A stretch of DNA of 64,000 nt from Nitrospirota bacterium (GCA_026387665.1 JAPLLG010000007.1:310001-374000); one strand, 5' to 3'. Shown: positions 1 through 11,258, counted from the first letter of the stretch. Notes: generated from the sequence alone by a model not told the origin. Translations and numbers: made by a program.

Positions 1-547
1 TCCCCAAAATGCCACGCCCGGGCGGGCAGGTCTCTGGCTCGCCCCGCAAGACCACCGCACCGGCTCCATCGCCGAACAAGAGCACGGTATCGCCATCAGC
101 TGGGTCGATAGAACGGGACTTCACCTCCGCTGCCACAACTAGACAGGTCCTGACCTGGCCACTCCGAATCATTGCATCGGCCATCGAAAGTCCATAGAGA
201 AAGCCCGAGCAGGACGCCGCCACATCGAAGGCCGGGATCGTGCCACAACCGAGCATTCGCTGCACATGGCAGGCCGTGGAAGGAAAAACCGAGTCGGGAG
301 AGGTCGTCGAGAGCACGATCGCCCCCAGCTCCGACACCGGGAGCCCTGCCGCGTCAAGCGCCTGCCTGGCTGCCTTCACCGCAAGATCGGAAGAGGCCTG
401 GGAGGCAGAAGCCCAGCGCCGTTCCTCAATCCCTGTCAGGCGAAAGACATCCGCCGGGTCGAGGCCTAACGAAGCCCCCACCTCGCGATTCGACACCACC
501 CGTTCCGGGAGGTATGAGCCAGTCCCAATAATCTTCGTCCGTATCAT
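1..547 (-). CDS. Beta-ketoacyl-ACP synthase III-like protein, 3' end cut by window
   Basis: Reading the minus strand from ATG at 547 gives an open frame to the window edge, starting MIRTKIIGTGSYLPERVVSN. This is the FabH N-terminal pattern, and the nucleophile region reads DVAASCSGFLYGLSMADAMI, with Cys as in the thiolase-fold KASIII active site. DTVLLFGDGAGAVVL follows. The His and Asn of the triad lie beyond the window. A complete FabH sits at 57310-58284 inside the fab operon, so this is a second, more distant paralogue. It could serve fatty acid initiation or a specialised acyl condensation. It is divergent from the bamD-like gene, with about 125 bp between. Confidence 0.85.
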   Translation of the reverse strand, partial: MIRTKIIGTGSYLPERVVSNREVGASLGLDPADVFRLTGIEERRWASASQASSDLAVKAARQALDAAGLPVSELGAIVLSTTSPDSVFPSTACHVQRMLGCGTIPAFDVAASCSGFLYGLSMADAMIRSGQVRTCLVVAAEVKSRSIDPADGDTVLLFGDGAGAVVLRGEPETCPPGRGILG

Positions 548-675
548 AGGTCTGAGTACTGCTATGCGATTCGTGACAATGTCGGCGGGATTATAGGTCT
601 CGGTGCCACAGGGGTCAACTCGTCGGCCCACATCATTGCATTCAACTCGCGCTCCTGTTACATTTTCACGCAGTG

Positions 676-1608
676 ATGGTACGTTCCTTTCCCATACTGA
701 CCTCTACTTCACGACTCGCAACGGCCCTCGGCTTGTGCGCGGTGATCTTTTGCGTCGTCACCGCCTGCTCCAGCACACCCAAGACACAAGATGCCGCGAA
801 GAAAGCCCTGAGCGGCACCGACGAACAGATCTTCCTGGGCGATACGATCGAAAAGAACTACGACCCCAACGTCATCATGAAGCGGGGCGAAGCCTTCTTC
901 GAAAAAGAAGAATACGCGGAAGCGATCACCGAGTATAACCATTTCCTCGACCTCCATCGCACCCATACCCTCGCCTCCTATGCCGCATTCCGGATCGGCG
1001 AAAGTCAGATGAAACGGGGCAAGGGAATCGATCGTGACCCGGAACCTGTCCAAAAAGCCATCGAAGCCTTTGAACGGCTACGGAAAGATTTCCAGGGAAG
1101 CCGGTACGACGGCCAAGCGCTCGAGAAGATCCAGGAATGCCACGACCTCCTGGCGCAGATGCATCTCTTCGTGGGCGAATTCTATTATCGACGAGGCTCC
1201 TATCTGGCCGCCGCCCATCGTTTCGAACAGATCATGAAATTGTACCCGGACAAGTCGGTCGCGCCAGACGCCTTATACTTTCTGGCGCTCAACTACCATG
1301 ACCTTGGTGCAGACGATTGGGCCCGTGAACAGCTGACCCTGTTGGCAGAAAAATACCCTCGCAGTAAACATTCCCAAGAAGGCGCCAGCCTGCTCGCGAA
1401 AATCAGCGGAGGAAAATCCGCGACCTTGCTGGCCAAACATACCGAACCAGCGCCTGCTTCCAGTACACCGACGACGCCCCCATCGAGCGATCAGCCGAGT
1501 CTAACATCGGGGCTCATCCCCTCTCTCACGGCCGAATCGTTCCGTCTTCCTTCCGCCACGGCATTGGGCCAATCTTTCGTGACCTGCCGCCTCGGCGCCT
1601 GGTGCTAA
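676..1608 (+). CDS. bamD: Outer membrane assembly lipoprotein, BamD-like (TPR)
   Basis: The protein is about 310 aa and opens with a hydrophobic signal segment ending in a lipobox (VVTAC then SSTP), so it should be lipid-anchored. TPR-like helices follow, including GEAFFEKEEYAEAITEYNHF, GEFYYRRGSYLAAAHRFEQI and ALYFLALNYHDLGADDWA, the spacing seen in BamD/YfiO. BamD helps BamA insert beta-barrel proteins into the outer membrane. The C-terminal ~70 residues are Pro/Thr/Ser-rich and unlike the family core. GTG at 673 directly precedes the chosen ATG; neither has a clear ribosome binding site. Another TPR lipoprotein of the YbgF type is less likely. Confidence 0.78.
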   Translation: MVRSFPILTSTSRLATALGLCAVIFCVVTACSSTPKTQDAAKKALSGTDEQIFLGDTIEKNYDPNVIMKRGEAFFEKEEYAEAITEYNHFLDLHRTHTLASYAAFRIGESQMKRGKGIDRDPEPVQKAIEAFERLRKDFQGSRYDGQALEKIQECHDLLAQMHLFVGEFYYRRGSYLAAAHRFEQIMKLYPDKSVAPDALYFLALNYHDLGADDWAREQLTLLAEKYPRSKHSQEGASLLAKISGGKSATLLAKHTEPAPASSTPTTPPSSDQPSLTSGLIPSLTAESFRLPSATALGQSFVTCRLGAWC

Positions 1609-1614
1609 TCAATA

Positions 1615-1657
1615 ACAGCTTTGAAGCTAACTGCTGAAGGCTGATTGCTGACGGCTA
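1615..1657. repeat. Short-period AGCTnnCTGAnGGCTGA repeat tract
   Basis: Directly after the bamD-like stop, the motif AACAGCTTTGAAGCTAACTG is followed by GCTGAAGGCTGATTGCTGAC, a 7-8 bp period. The same type of tract occurs at 20895-20984 and 23336-23410. It abuts the family A element that follows. Confidence 0.6.
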
Positions 1658-1784
1658 GCAGGATGCTCAAAACGTTCGTCCAGCAAGGCCGCAGCCGATG
1701 GAAGCACCGGAGGCGTAGCCCCTGGCTACGTTGAGGATGCTTTCGAGGCGAGAACGAAGCTGGCGGACGTTTTCAGCATCCTGC
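1658..1784 (-). repeat. Family A 3'-UTR palindromic element, copy 1
   Basis: This 127-bp element begins 3 nt after the ccdA stop when read on the minus strand. It starts GCAGGATGCTGAAAA and ends TTTTGAGCATCCTGC, so its ends are inverted repeats. The central hairpin is CGTAGCC-AGG-GGCTACG. Other copies have CGTACCC/GGGTACG here, which is a compensatory change. See copies at 2580, 9135, 16746 and 51279. Confidence 0.9.
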
Positions 1785-1787
1785 AGC

Positions 1788-2534
1788 TCACTGGCCGAGG
1801 TACCAGCCAACCCCATGCTGTTCCAGGAAGCTGGTAATCATCGTGAGGGTATTGGCGTAAATCATGATACCCACGATGATCAGCAAAACCCCGCTCACAG
1901 TCGATACGCCCCACAAATATAAACGCGCCTGCTTAAAGTAGGCGAGGAAGCGATCCACTCCCAGCGCGGTCAGAAACAACGGCAGCCCCAAGCCCAAGGA
2001 ATAACTCGTCAGCAACAGGACCCCGTTCATCATCGAATCGGTCGTACTGGCATACAATAAGATCGTTCCGAGCACCGGCCCGACGCAGGGAGTCCAGCCA
2101 GCAGCAAAGGCCACCCCGATCAAAAACGATCCCACATACCCAACGGGCCGACTTCTGAATTGGAACCGATGCTCCATTTTCAGAAAACTGATATTCAAGA
2201 CCCCCAATAAATAGAGACCGAAGATGATGATCAGGACCCCGCCGATCCGTCTAATGTGGTCTTGATAGGTGATCAAGGCCTGGCCGATGAAGCTGGCCGA
2301 CGCGCCGAACGACACGAAGACTACGGTAAACCCTGCAATAAACAGCAGCGCGTTGACGATAATGGATTTCTTAAACTTCGACCGCACCGTCGCATCAGTG
2401 AGTTGCTCGATGGACAGGCCCGTGATGTAGGAAATGTAAGAGGGCACCAGCGGAAGCACACAGGGGGACACGAACGAGAGGAGACCGGCCGAAAAGGCCG
2501 CGACGAGAGAAATGTTCGTGATCGATTGCGACAA
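1788..2534 (-). CDS. ccdA: Cytochrome c biogenesis protein CcdA (DsbD transmembrane family)
   Basis: This is a 248-aa polytopic membrane protein with about six hydrophobic segments. The hallmark SPCVLPLVPSYISYITGLS near residues 23-41 carries the first redox Cys, and AAGWTPCVGPVLGTILLYAS near 145-165 carries the second. CcdA passes electrons from cytoplasmic thioredoxin across the membrane to periplasmic thiol proteins that keep apocytochrome c haem-binding cysteines reduced. The start appears to be TTG, 11 nt after AGGAG. It is the last gene of a minus-strand cluster with resB, ccsB and two TlpA-like partners. A family A element separates it from the upstream tlpA gene. Confidence 0.92.
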   Translation of the reverse strand: MSQSITNISLVAAFSAGLLSFVSPCVLPLVPSYISYITGLSIEQLTDATVRSKFKKSIIVNALLFIAGFTVVFVSFGASASFIGQALITYQDHIRRIGGVLIIIFGLYLLGVLNISFLKMEHRFQFRSRPVGYVGSFLIGVAFAAGWTPCVGPVLGTILLYASTTDSMMNGVLLLTSYSLGLGLPLFLTALGVDRFLAYFKQARLYLWGVSTVSGVLLIIVGIMIYANTLTMITSFLEQHGVGWYLGQ

Positions 2535-2579
2535 TGTCGGACAGGCTCCTAGCAGGCTGCGGAAATACTCTGTAGGTAC

Positions 2580-2703
2580 GCAAGATGCTCAAAAAGTCCG
2601 TCCAGCAAGGCCGCAGCGAGCGAAGAGGCGAGGCGTACGCTTCGGTACGTTGAGCCTCTGAGCGATGCGAGAACGAGGCTGGCGGGATTTTTCAGCATCC
2701 TGC
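2580..2703 (-). repeat. Family A 3'-UTR palindromic element, copy 2
   Basis: This 124-bp copy lies between tlpA and ccdA. On the minus strand, the stop codon TAG of the tlpA-like gene supplies the first G of the element (TAGCAGGATGCTGAAAA). It ends TTTTTGAGCATCTTGC, 45 nt before the ccdA start. Its central hairpin is CGTAC-CGAAGC-GTACG. Confidence 0.9.
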
Positions 2704-3242
2704 TAGGACTTCATCAACAGCTGCACCAGCTGATGCGCTTCCGGCGCGCCCCAGTCACGCGCGCCGAAAATCTGGTGGCGGACGATTCCCTGCCGATCCA
2801 CCATGAAGGTCATCGGGAGGCTCCTGGCCCCATAGGTCAATCCCACGCGATAGTCGGCATCGTGGAGGATGGGAAAGGTCAGACGGTTCTCCTGCTGAAA
2901 CGGCCTGGTGATCGAGGCCCCTTGCGCATCGGTCGATACGGCAAGGATCTCAAAGTCATTCCGAGAAAACGCCCGATACAATTTTTCCATCGCCGGCATC
3001 TCCACCCGGCAGGGACCGCACCAGGTCGCCCAAAAATTCAGCAGCACGACTTTGCCACGCAAATCCGACAGCGCGACTTGGCGTCCGTTCAAATCGCGAA
3101 GCTGGAAATTCGGGGCCAGCTCACCCAATCTAACGACCGTACGCTCGGCAACCGGCAGGAAATCCAACGCAGTGGCACTCCCCATCCCTGTCAGAGCAAC
3201 CATGAAAGAGAAGACTGTTCCAGCAATGGCCCGCTTCGTCAT
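2703..3242 (-). CDS. TlpA/ResA-like thioredoxin-fold protein (CGPC)
   Basis: This exported thioredoxin-like protein of 179 aa has an N-terminal signal segment (AIAGTVFSFMVALTGMGSATA) and an AhpC-TSA/Redoxin fold. The active site is WATWCGPCRVEMPAMEKLY. It should act in the periplasm as a thiol reductant or disulfide carrier fed by CcdA for cytochrome c maturation. The ATG at 3242 overlaps the upstream stop by 4 nt (ATGA), which favours this start over a longer frame and implies translational coupling. It is paralogous to the next gene upstream, so the two form a tandem pair. Confidence 0.88.
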   Translation of the reverse strand: MTKRAIAGTVFSFMVALTGMGSATALDFLPVAERTVVRLGELAPNFQLRDLNGRQVALSDLRGKVVLLNFWATWCGPCRVEMPAMEKLYRAFSRNDFEILAVSTDAQGASITRPFQQENRLTFPILHDADYRVGLTYGARSLPMTFMVDRQGIVRHQIFGARDWGAPEAHQLVQLLMKS

Positions 3243-3868
3243 CCTCTCCCCGCTCCGCGATCCAAGGATTGCGCGTCCGTCGCCTTGGGTGTCACATTCA
3301 GCAGCTTGGTCAAGATCTCCAAACTGTCGAGCCTTGTCCAATCCCGCGGCCCGATGACAATTTCACGGATGACGCCTTCCCGATCAATGATGAAGGTTTC
3401 CGGCACACCCATGCGTTTGTAGGGTTTATCGGTCTTGCCCCAGGAATCGATCAGCACAGGGAAGGTCAAATTCATGCCCTTGATGAAGGGGGGAATGTCC
3501 TTGGTCGTCGTGACGCGATCGATGCTGACCGCCAGAATCACCAACCCGTCCTTTTCGAAGTTCTTATGGAGCACTTCCATCGAGGGCATTTCTTCGCGGC
3601 AAGGCTTGCACCAGGTCGCCCAAAAATTCAGAAAGACCACCTTGCCTCGAAAATCCGAGAGCCGCTGAGGCTTGTCGTTCAGATCGGTGAGGACGAAGTC
3701 CGGCGCCTGCTTGCCCACGGCCAGCAGCTCATATTTGGCGCTCTGCATCCAGACGATGCCGAAGACCACGGCAAGAATGACGGCGCCGACCAGGAGGATG
3801 GCCACGCGCGACGAGCCCTGCTCGTCTGCCTCGCCGTTCACGCTGTGTTCGGACTTATGCATACGCAT
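3239..3868 (-). CDS. TlpA/ResA-like thiol:disulfide interchange protein (CKPC)
   Basis: The protein is 209 aa, with a single N-terminal membrane anchor (VAILLVGAVILAVVFGIVWM) and a periplasmic Redoxin domain. The motif is NFWATWCKPCREEMPSMEVL. The CKPC dipeptide differs from CGPC in the neighbouring paralogue, so the two may have different redox potentials or partners. It sits between ccsB and the second TlpA, overlapping both by a few bases. That places it in the system II cytochrome c maturation operon. Starts at 3868 or 3862 are both possible. Confidence 0.88.
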   Translation of the reverse strand: MRMHKSEHSVNGEADEQGSSRVAILLVGAVILAVVFGIVWMQSAKYELLAVGKQAPDFVLTDLNDKPQRLSDFRGKVVFLNFWATWCKPCREEMPSMEVLHKNFEKDGLVILAVSIDRVTTTKDIPPFIKGMNLTFPVLIDSWGKTDKPYKRMGVPETFIIDREGVIREIVIGPRDWTRLDSLEILTKLLNVTPKATDAQSLDRGAGRG

Positions 3869-4769
3869 GCAGGCCTGAAAGCAGGAAATTCACGCCCCAG
3901 AAACAGAAGATCACCATCAAGAAGCCGAAGACCGCGTAGATGGCGGCACGGTGGCCTTCCCATCCGCGCGTCATCCTGGCATGGATGTAGGCGCCGTAAA
4001 TCAACCAGACGATCAGAGACCAGGTCTCTTTCGGGTCCCAGCTCCAGTAGCCACCCCAGGCATAGTTGGCCCACATGGCCCCGAGGATAATGCCGAAAGC
4101 CAGCAAGGGAAACCCGATCGTGATCGCTTTGTAGCCCAACTCGTCAATCGTTTCGAGGTCAGGGAAGGCCGCATAGAAGCGGGAGGTGCTGCCCCGCCGC
4201 TCCGCCCGTTCCTTGAAGAGATACATCACACCCAGGCCGCCGGCCATCGCAAAGGCCGCGTAGCTGGTCAACGTGATCGACACATGGATGTAGATCCAGT
4301 AGCTGTTGAGCGCCGGCACGAGAGGCTCCGCTGTCTGATACCGGTAGGGCAACAGGGAGGCCGCGCCCATGGCAATGAACCCGATACCCACCACGAAGGC
4401 GCCGATGGCTTTGATCTTGTACCGCAGCTCCAGCAGCACATAGCCCAGGATGATCGCCCAGGATACATAGGCCATGGCTTCGAACTGGTTCGACCAGGGG
4501 GCAAAGGTCCCGGAGGTCTGCATCCGCTCGAAGGCTCGCGTAAACAGGGCGCCGGTATTGACGAGCCATCCGAAGACCGTAATCAGGGTGGCAATCTGGC
4601 CCAATTGCGTAGCCCAGGCTCCGTCCCGTTCATCGAAGTTATCCGCCGAATGGCCGGCAGGAGCCAAGGTCATAACCGGACGGCGCGCAAACAGATAGGC
4701 GATGTAGAGGGTCAAGGCTGCGAGATAGAGCCAAAACGTCATGTCGAACAGAAACAAAGATCGGACCAT
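3855..4769 (-). CDS. ccsB: Cytochrome c biogenesis protein CcsB/CcsA (ResC), haem-handling subunit
   Basis: This multi-pass membrane protein of about 304 aa carries the tryptophan-rich WWD-type motif WGGYWSWDPKETWSLIVWLIY near residues 230-250. That motif is diagnostic of the CcmC/CcmF/CcsA haem-handling family. With ResB it forms the system II haem exporter and cytochrome c synthetase. ATG at 4769 is five nt from GGAGG and preferred to the adjacent ATG at 4772. It lies about 76 bp downstream of resB. Conserved His ligands (for example HVSITLTSYAAFAMA) are present. Confidence 0.93.
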   Translation of the reverse strand: MVRSLFLFDMTFWLYLAALTLYIAYLFARRPVMTLAPAGHSADNFDERDGAWATQLGQIATLITVFGWLVNTGALFTRAFERMQTSGTFAPWSNQFEAMAYVSWAIILGYVLLELRYKIKAIGAFVVGIGFIAMGAASLLPYRYQTAEPLVPALNSYWIYIHVSITLTSYAAFAMAGGLGVMYLFKERAERRGSTSRFYAAFPDLETIDELGYKAITIGFPLLAFGIILGAMWANYAWGGYWSWDPKETWSLIVWLIYGAYIHARMTRGWEGHRAAIYAVFGFLMVIFCFWGVNFLLSGLHAYA

Positions 4770-4848
4770 CATGTCCTCCGTCGAGCAGTTCAGGCCAATG
4801 TGCGTATCGTTATCATACTCAAACCAAAGACGGTTTGACTACCAGCCC

Positions 4849-6339
4849 TCAGGCCCCGCTGATTCGTGAGGGGGAGGCCGACAAGCTCTGAAGCTTCTCC
4901 GTCAACTTTCGAAATTCCCTCTGGAAATCGATCTGGCTCTTATGGGTCGTACCGCCGATATAGACCGTCACGCCCTCCGGGGCCGGAAGGATCTTCATCC
5001 AGATCCGACGGTGGAAGATAAACGAAGAGAGAGTAATGCCCACCACGATCATGGTCGAGCCGGTCCAGACGATATTGATCCCGGGATTCTTGGCAATCTG
5101 CAGACCGGTGAACTTCTTCGGCTTATAGCCCACTAATTCGAACTGATACTTCGATTCTTTGATATCGAAGAGGTCCGGGAACTGATAGAAAATCCAGGGC
5201 GTCGACTGGACCGTGCTCCGTTCATTGACGGCCAAGCGGATCGCGGGATTCGCATGTTCCACCGTCTTGGAGAAGACTTTTTTCTCGGTCGAGTTGAAGG
5301 CAAAGTCCGCCACGAAATCCGTAATCGAGAGTTTCAGGTCGAGCTCAGGGACCGCCTGCTCCTTTTGCCATTCCAGATCGACGGTCTTGAGGACCTTGTC
5401 CGTTTCTTTGTCCTTGATATTGATCCGCGCCACTTCAATCTGATCCCAGGAGTCGCCGTAGCTGGATTGATAAAACCAGATGCCCTTGTACACGAGGGGG
5501 TCGTTGACCGAAATCGTCTTGGTAACGACAGACTGGCCCCCGTCGATGACCGTCAAAGTACTGTTGTAGGACTTCACGGACCCGTTCTCGTGATAGTCGA
5601 TCCAGAACTTATCGACCTTGAGATCGAAGTTGCCTCGCGGGATATGATAGGTCTGCCCTTCGAGACAGACCCCGAACTCCTGGAATCCGTAGTAGGTGCC
5701 GATCAGGCCGCCGATGATGATGACCGTCGCGCTTAAATGAGCCATATGCGCGCCGACGCGTCCCAAGACGCCCTTCGTCGCATAGAGGGTCACCTCGCCC
5801 GGCTCATTCTTCGCCAGCACCTTATAGCCCTTCTCGATGAAATGCTGCGCCAGCTGCTGCGCCACGACCTCCTTGCTGTTTGCGATCGAAACCTCGGCCT
5901 GCTGCTTCATCCCCTTCACGAAATCCAATGACACGCTGACGCGGTCCTGCTTCATCGACCGCCAGACACCGGGGAACCGCTTATAGAAACAGGTGAGGGA
6001 GTTGACGCAGAGGAGGCCGAGGAGACTGGTGAACCACCAGGTGTGATAGACGTCGATGAAGCCCAGCCGGAGAAACCACCGGTAGGTGTTCTCTCCGTAT
6101 TCCTGAATATAGGATTCCGGCCGCTCGTTTTGTTGGATCACCGTCCCGATCGTGGCGGTGATGGCAATGAACAGAAAGAGGAACATCGCTAGCTTGATCG
6201 AAGCGAAGAACTCGACCAGCTCGCGAGAGAACTCCTCCCATCCCAGCCCTGGAACGGGTGATCGTGGACTCTTCTGTTCGGGAATCGCGTCCGGCTGGCC
6301 ATTCATCGTATTGACAATCCCTTTTTCGTCACGAGACAC
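4849..6339 (-). CDS. resB: Cytochrome c biogenesis protein ResB/Ccs1
   Basis: This 496-aa ResB-family protein has transmembrane segments near residues 42-62, 92-110, 190-210 and 425-445. A long extracytoplasmic domain lies before the last segment. Recognisable stretches include IKLAMFLFLFIAITATIGTV and GAHMAHLSATVIIIGGLIG. ResB works with CcsB to deliver haem to apocytochromes c. The longest frame starts at GTG 6339. An ATG at 6306 with AAAGGG upstream is an alternative, since AAGG is only one base from the GTG. It is the first gene of the cluster. Confidence 0.93.
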   Translation of the reverse strand: MSRDEKGIVNTMNGQPDAIPEQKSPRSPVPGLGWEEFSRELVEFFASIKLAMFLFLFIAITATIGTVIQQNERPESYIQEYGENTYRWFLRLGFIDVYHTWWFTSLLGLLCVNSLTCFYKRFPGVWRSMKQDRVSVSLDFVKGMKQQAEVSIANSKEVVAQQLAQHFIEKGYKVLAKNEPGEVTLYATKGVLGRVGAHMAHLSATVIIIGGLIGTYYGFQEFGVCLEGQTYHIPRGNFDLKVDKFWIDYHENGSVKSYNSTLTVIDGGQSVVTKTISVNDPLVYKGIWFYQSSYGDSWDQIEVARINIKDKETDKVLKTVDLEWQKEQAVPELDLKLSITDFVADFAFNSTEKKVFSKTVEHANPAIRLAVNERSTVQSTPWIFYQFPDLFDIKESKYQFELVGYKPKKFTGLQIAKNPGINIVWTGSTMIVVGITLSSFIFHRRIWMKILPAPEGVTVYIGGTTHKSQIDFQREFRKLTEKLQSLSASPSRISGA

Positions 6340-6629
6340 ACCTTAGTCATTGCCCACTGGATACAAAGACACGGCCTTGCGCATAGCACGATCATGGTCC
6401 CGGGAGACGGGGCCTATCCCAAACGCGCCCCTATGGCGTCGTAGATAAAGAAGGCGAGGACCGCGGAATTCGGTCATCTTACAAGTGCCAGAAAAGGGGT
6501 GTCAAGCAAGCAGGCCGCGATGCGACTCCACCATTCTACACAGTAAAAGAAATAGACAACAGAAGCCTAGTCATACTAATATCCCTTGGGAATCCGTTAG
6601 GTTATTGCCAACTGAACCTTGAGGAGCCA

Positions 6630-9134
<2,505 letters not shown>

Positions 9135-9135
<1 letters not shown>

Positions 9136-9262
9136 CAGGAATGCTGAAAATGTCCCCCAGCGTCGTTCTCAGTCGCCCGTCTCCCTGCAACGTACCCCAA
9201 GGGTACGCTTCGGTCGCCGAGCTCCCTGCGGCCTTGCCGGGATGCCATTTTGAGCATCCTGC
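9135..9262 (+). repeat. Family A 3'-UTR palindromic element, copy 3
   Basis: The stop TAG of ahcY flows directly into GCAGGAATGCTGAAAATGTC, and the element ends CATTTTGAGCATCCTGC (128 bp). The central hairpin is CGTACCC-CAA-GGGTACG. GCGGCCTTGCCGGGAT in the right arm matches GCGGCCTTGCTGGACG of other copies. Confidence 0.9.
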
Positions 9263-9504
9263 ATTCGGACAGAGTTCGGTGAATGCGCGGAGCTGAGAAC
9301 AGTCTTCACAGCACCTCAGCAAGAGAATAAACGGAAAGGCCACTGGAAACGGTGGCCTTTTTGTTTAGGCTCAAGGGAACGGCGCCTGACACCTTCTTCC
9401 ACAACAGAAATACTGATCGATACAGCAACTTGACGAGTTTGTCACTTAGCCTTTAGTCTTTCCCTCAAGACTCTTATGAATCCCAGAGAACAACCCCTGC
9501 TATC
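9136..9504. other. 369-bp gap: repeat, terminator, then upstream region of the HEPN gene
   Basis: The gap holds family A copy 3, a spacer, an intrinsic terminator at 9335-9367 and about 140 bp of AT-richer DNA before the HEPN-domain gene. I see no open frame with a ribosome binding site and no tRNA. The composition shift begins right after the terminator, so this is a likely left boundary of acquired DNA. Confidence 0.6.
9335..9367 (+). terminator. Rho-independent terminator downstream of ahcY
   Basis: AAAGGCCAC pairs with GTGGCCTTT (9335-9343 with 9352-9360) around an 8-nt loop, and the T tract TTTTTGTTT follows. This is a canonical intrinsic terminator for the metK-ahcY transcript. Confidence 0.9.
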
Positions 9505-10932
9505 ATGAGAAACAAGACACTTGGAGCCCTAGTTCGCCGAATTGTTTACCAGTTTGGATATGACTTTTGTGCCCATTATAAATATCCGTTGACAGCATTC
9601 ATCTCTGCGCAGACAGAGTCCACAGACGTACGCGCAATCGCTTCCCGTGGGTGGTCTCAAGAGGAGATACAAGCCAGCCTCCGAAGTATTCTCTCGCAAG
9701 ATGTTCATCTTCTGAAGTGCTGCGGTGATCCCTGGCATTTGGCTCAAGCTATCGACATTCTTTTCCTCCGCAAGTTAAGCAGTATTCACTTTACCGTGGG
9801 TGATGCGCTACCTGATACGGAGCCAGACATTCTGGATACCGCAATTGCAGAATTAGACAACCAACTCTACGAACAGGGAGAGTTTCAAAAGTTTGCGTGC
9901 TTTCACCTGTTCAATGTGAAGTTTCTCCCAGAACACCTAATCCAACCGCCCTATGACGGGTGGGTAATAAAGGAGCTCGACGGCACAGCAGTCCCTCGCC
10001 TGCTTGGAGAGTCATCCCTTCATAGCTTTATCAGTCCTCCATCAACTGGCACATGGTTCTTGATCTGCAAAGATACTAATGGATTTGAGACTGAACGACT
10101 TTACGAGTGGCTTGTCCGACGGTGGAAAGAGGCTCAGCCATTTCGTCAAGTCTTTCAGTATGCCGTCGACGGCATTCTGGACATTGACTATGTGGCGCCT
10201 CACTTTTCACCAGATTGGGTTAATGAAATTCAGAAATCTGGCTTGTCCTATCTAGGGCTCCCTCGCCAAGATACCGTTCCCTCGCACTTGATCCCCCATC
10301 TAACCGGGAATGAGCAAGAACAAATTAATCGAATGTGGCGAGTTTACACTCGCCATCGGACCCGTATTATCGAAGTAAATCACTCGCTCCGGAAAGCTCT
10401 TAGGATCGCAGGCGAGTTCTTTGAGGATTATCATCGAAAAGCTAATAGGGTGGAGCAGTTTACAAGTCTCATGATCGCACTTGAAGCTCTATTCACTCCA
10501 TCAGATCAAGCCGAGCAGACCTTTCGTATTTCTCTGAGCTGTGCGCTACTCGCGTGCGAATCTCATGACAGTGACGGAAGGCAGGCGGTGTTCGAGTTCT
10601 TGAAGAAAATGTTCAAGCGCAGAGGAAAATTGTTCCATGGACAATTCGATAGTTCGGAGGAATCCCCAGATAAACTTGCATCTGATGAGGAGATAAGCCA
10701 GCTAGCTTCTCTTGTACGAAAGTCAATTCTTCGATTGCTAACAATGTACCTACAGGGCGACAACGACTTAGAGATTCTCAGAAAGAACTTGCAAAAGGCA
10801 GCACTGGATGAAGGCTTACGTAATGAGCTATTGAGAAAGGGTGACTACAAAGAATTCATGGATGACAGTCAGGGTCTCTTACTGTCACTGCCGGAAAAAG
10901 GAAATCAGGTACAGAAAACAGAGCCACTCTAA
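9505..10932 (+). CDS. HEPN-domain protein (ApeA-like C-terminus), possible RNase/abortive infection
   Basis: I do not recognise the whole 475-aa protein. The C-terminal part (about residues 315-430) resembles the HEPN domain of ApeA-type proteins: FTSLMIALEALFTP, a helical stretch, then KKMFKRRGKLFHG. This contains R373-x4-H378, the Rx4-6H catalytic motif of HEPN ribonucleases. The N-terminal ~300 residues show no motif I can name. No membrane segment is visible. Codon and base usage are clearly more AT-rich than in the neighbours, suggesting transfer. It is co-directional with the VapBC and ZorAB-like genes downstream. A role in phage defence is inference from domain and context only. Confidence 0.6.
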   Translation: MRNKTLGALVRRIVYQFGYDFCAHYKYPLTAFISAQTESTDVRAIASRGWSQEEIQASLRSILSQDVHLLKCCGDPWHLAQAIDILFLRKLSSIHFTVGDALPDTEPDILDTAIAELDNQLYEQGEFQKFACFHLFNVKFLPEHLIQPPYDGWVIKELDGTAVPRLLGESSLHSFISPPSTGTWFLICKDTNGFETERLYEWLVRRWKEAQPFRQVFQYAVDGILDIDYVAPHFSPDWVNEIQKSGLSYLGLPRQDTVPSHLIPHLTGNEQEQINRMWRVYTRHRTRIIEVNHSLRKALRIAGEFFEDYHRKANRVEQFTSLMIALEALFTPSDQAEQTFRISLSCALLACESHDSDGRQAVFEFLKKMFKRRGKLFHGQFDSSEESPDKLASDEEISQLASLVRKSILRLLTMYLQGDNDLEILRKNLQKAALDEGLRNELLRKGDYKEFMDDSQGLLLSLPEKGNQVQKTEPL

Positions 10933-11199
10933 ATTTCCTAATGCCGCAGGTGGTGGTACTGGCGGGGGCGGAGATCACTGGGAGCGCGGGGCCCCGCCGA
11001 TGATCTTAAGGCGGAAACTGACCGAGCCTGCGAGGGAATTTCCGAAATCGCTCTGCCTCCCATTCTGGTGCCTTGTCACGGAAAAATTACTCAGCACTGA
11101 GGATCGACTTATTTCAGCCCCCTCGGTTTGCTCTGAACCATACGCCATCGGCTATCAGCCATACGCTCTTCGCAAAAGCCCCCCAATCTTCGCATCCGT

Positions 11200-11228
11200 T
11201 TGACGAGCCAGGATCTGCACTGTACAAT
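11200..11228 (+). promoter_or_regulatory. Sigma-70-type promoter of the toxin-antitoxin operon
   Basis: TTGACG at 11200-11205 and TACAAT at 11223-11228 are separated by exactly 17 bp. The antitoxin start lies 44 bp beyond the -10 box. The operator directly abuts the -10 box. Confidence 0.8.
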
Positions 11229-11258
11229 GTGCATCACTATGATGCACCTATGATGCAC
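11229..11258 (+). promoter_or_regulatory. Antitoxin operator: palindrome plus third half-site
   Basis: GTGCATCACTATGATGCAC is a perfect dyad with an 8-bp half-site and a 3-bp spacer. It is followed 3 bp later by another TGATGCAC half-site. The array overlaps the start of transcription, as expected for autoregulation by a ribbon-helix-helix antitoxin. GGAGG for the antitoxin follows immediately. Confidence 0.8.

Noticed and set aside
6340-6629. SAM or SAH riboswitch upstream of metK or ahcY
   Set aside because: I did not find the conserved cores of the known SAM or SAH classes in the metK leader or the metK-ahcY gap.
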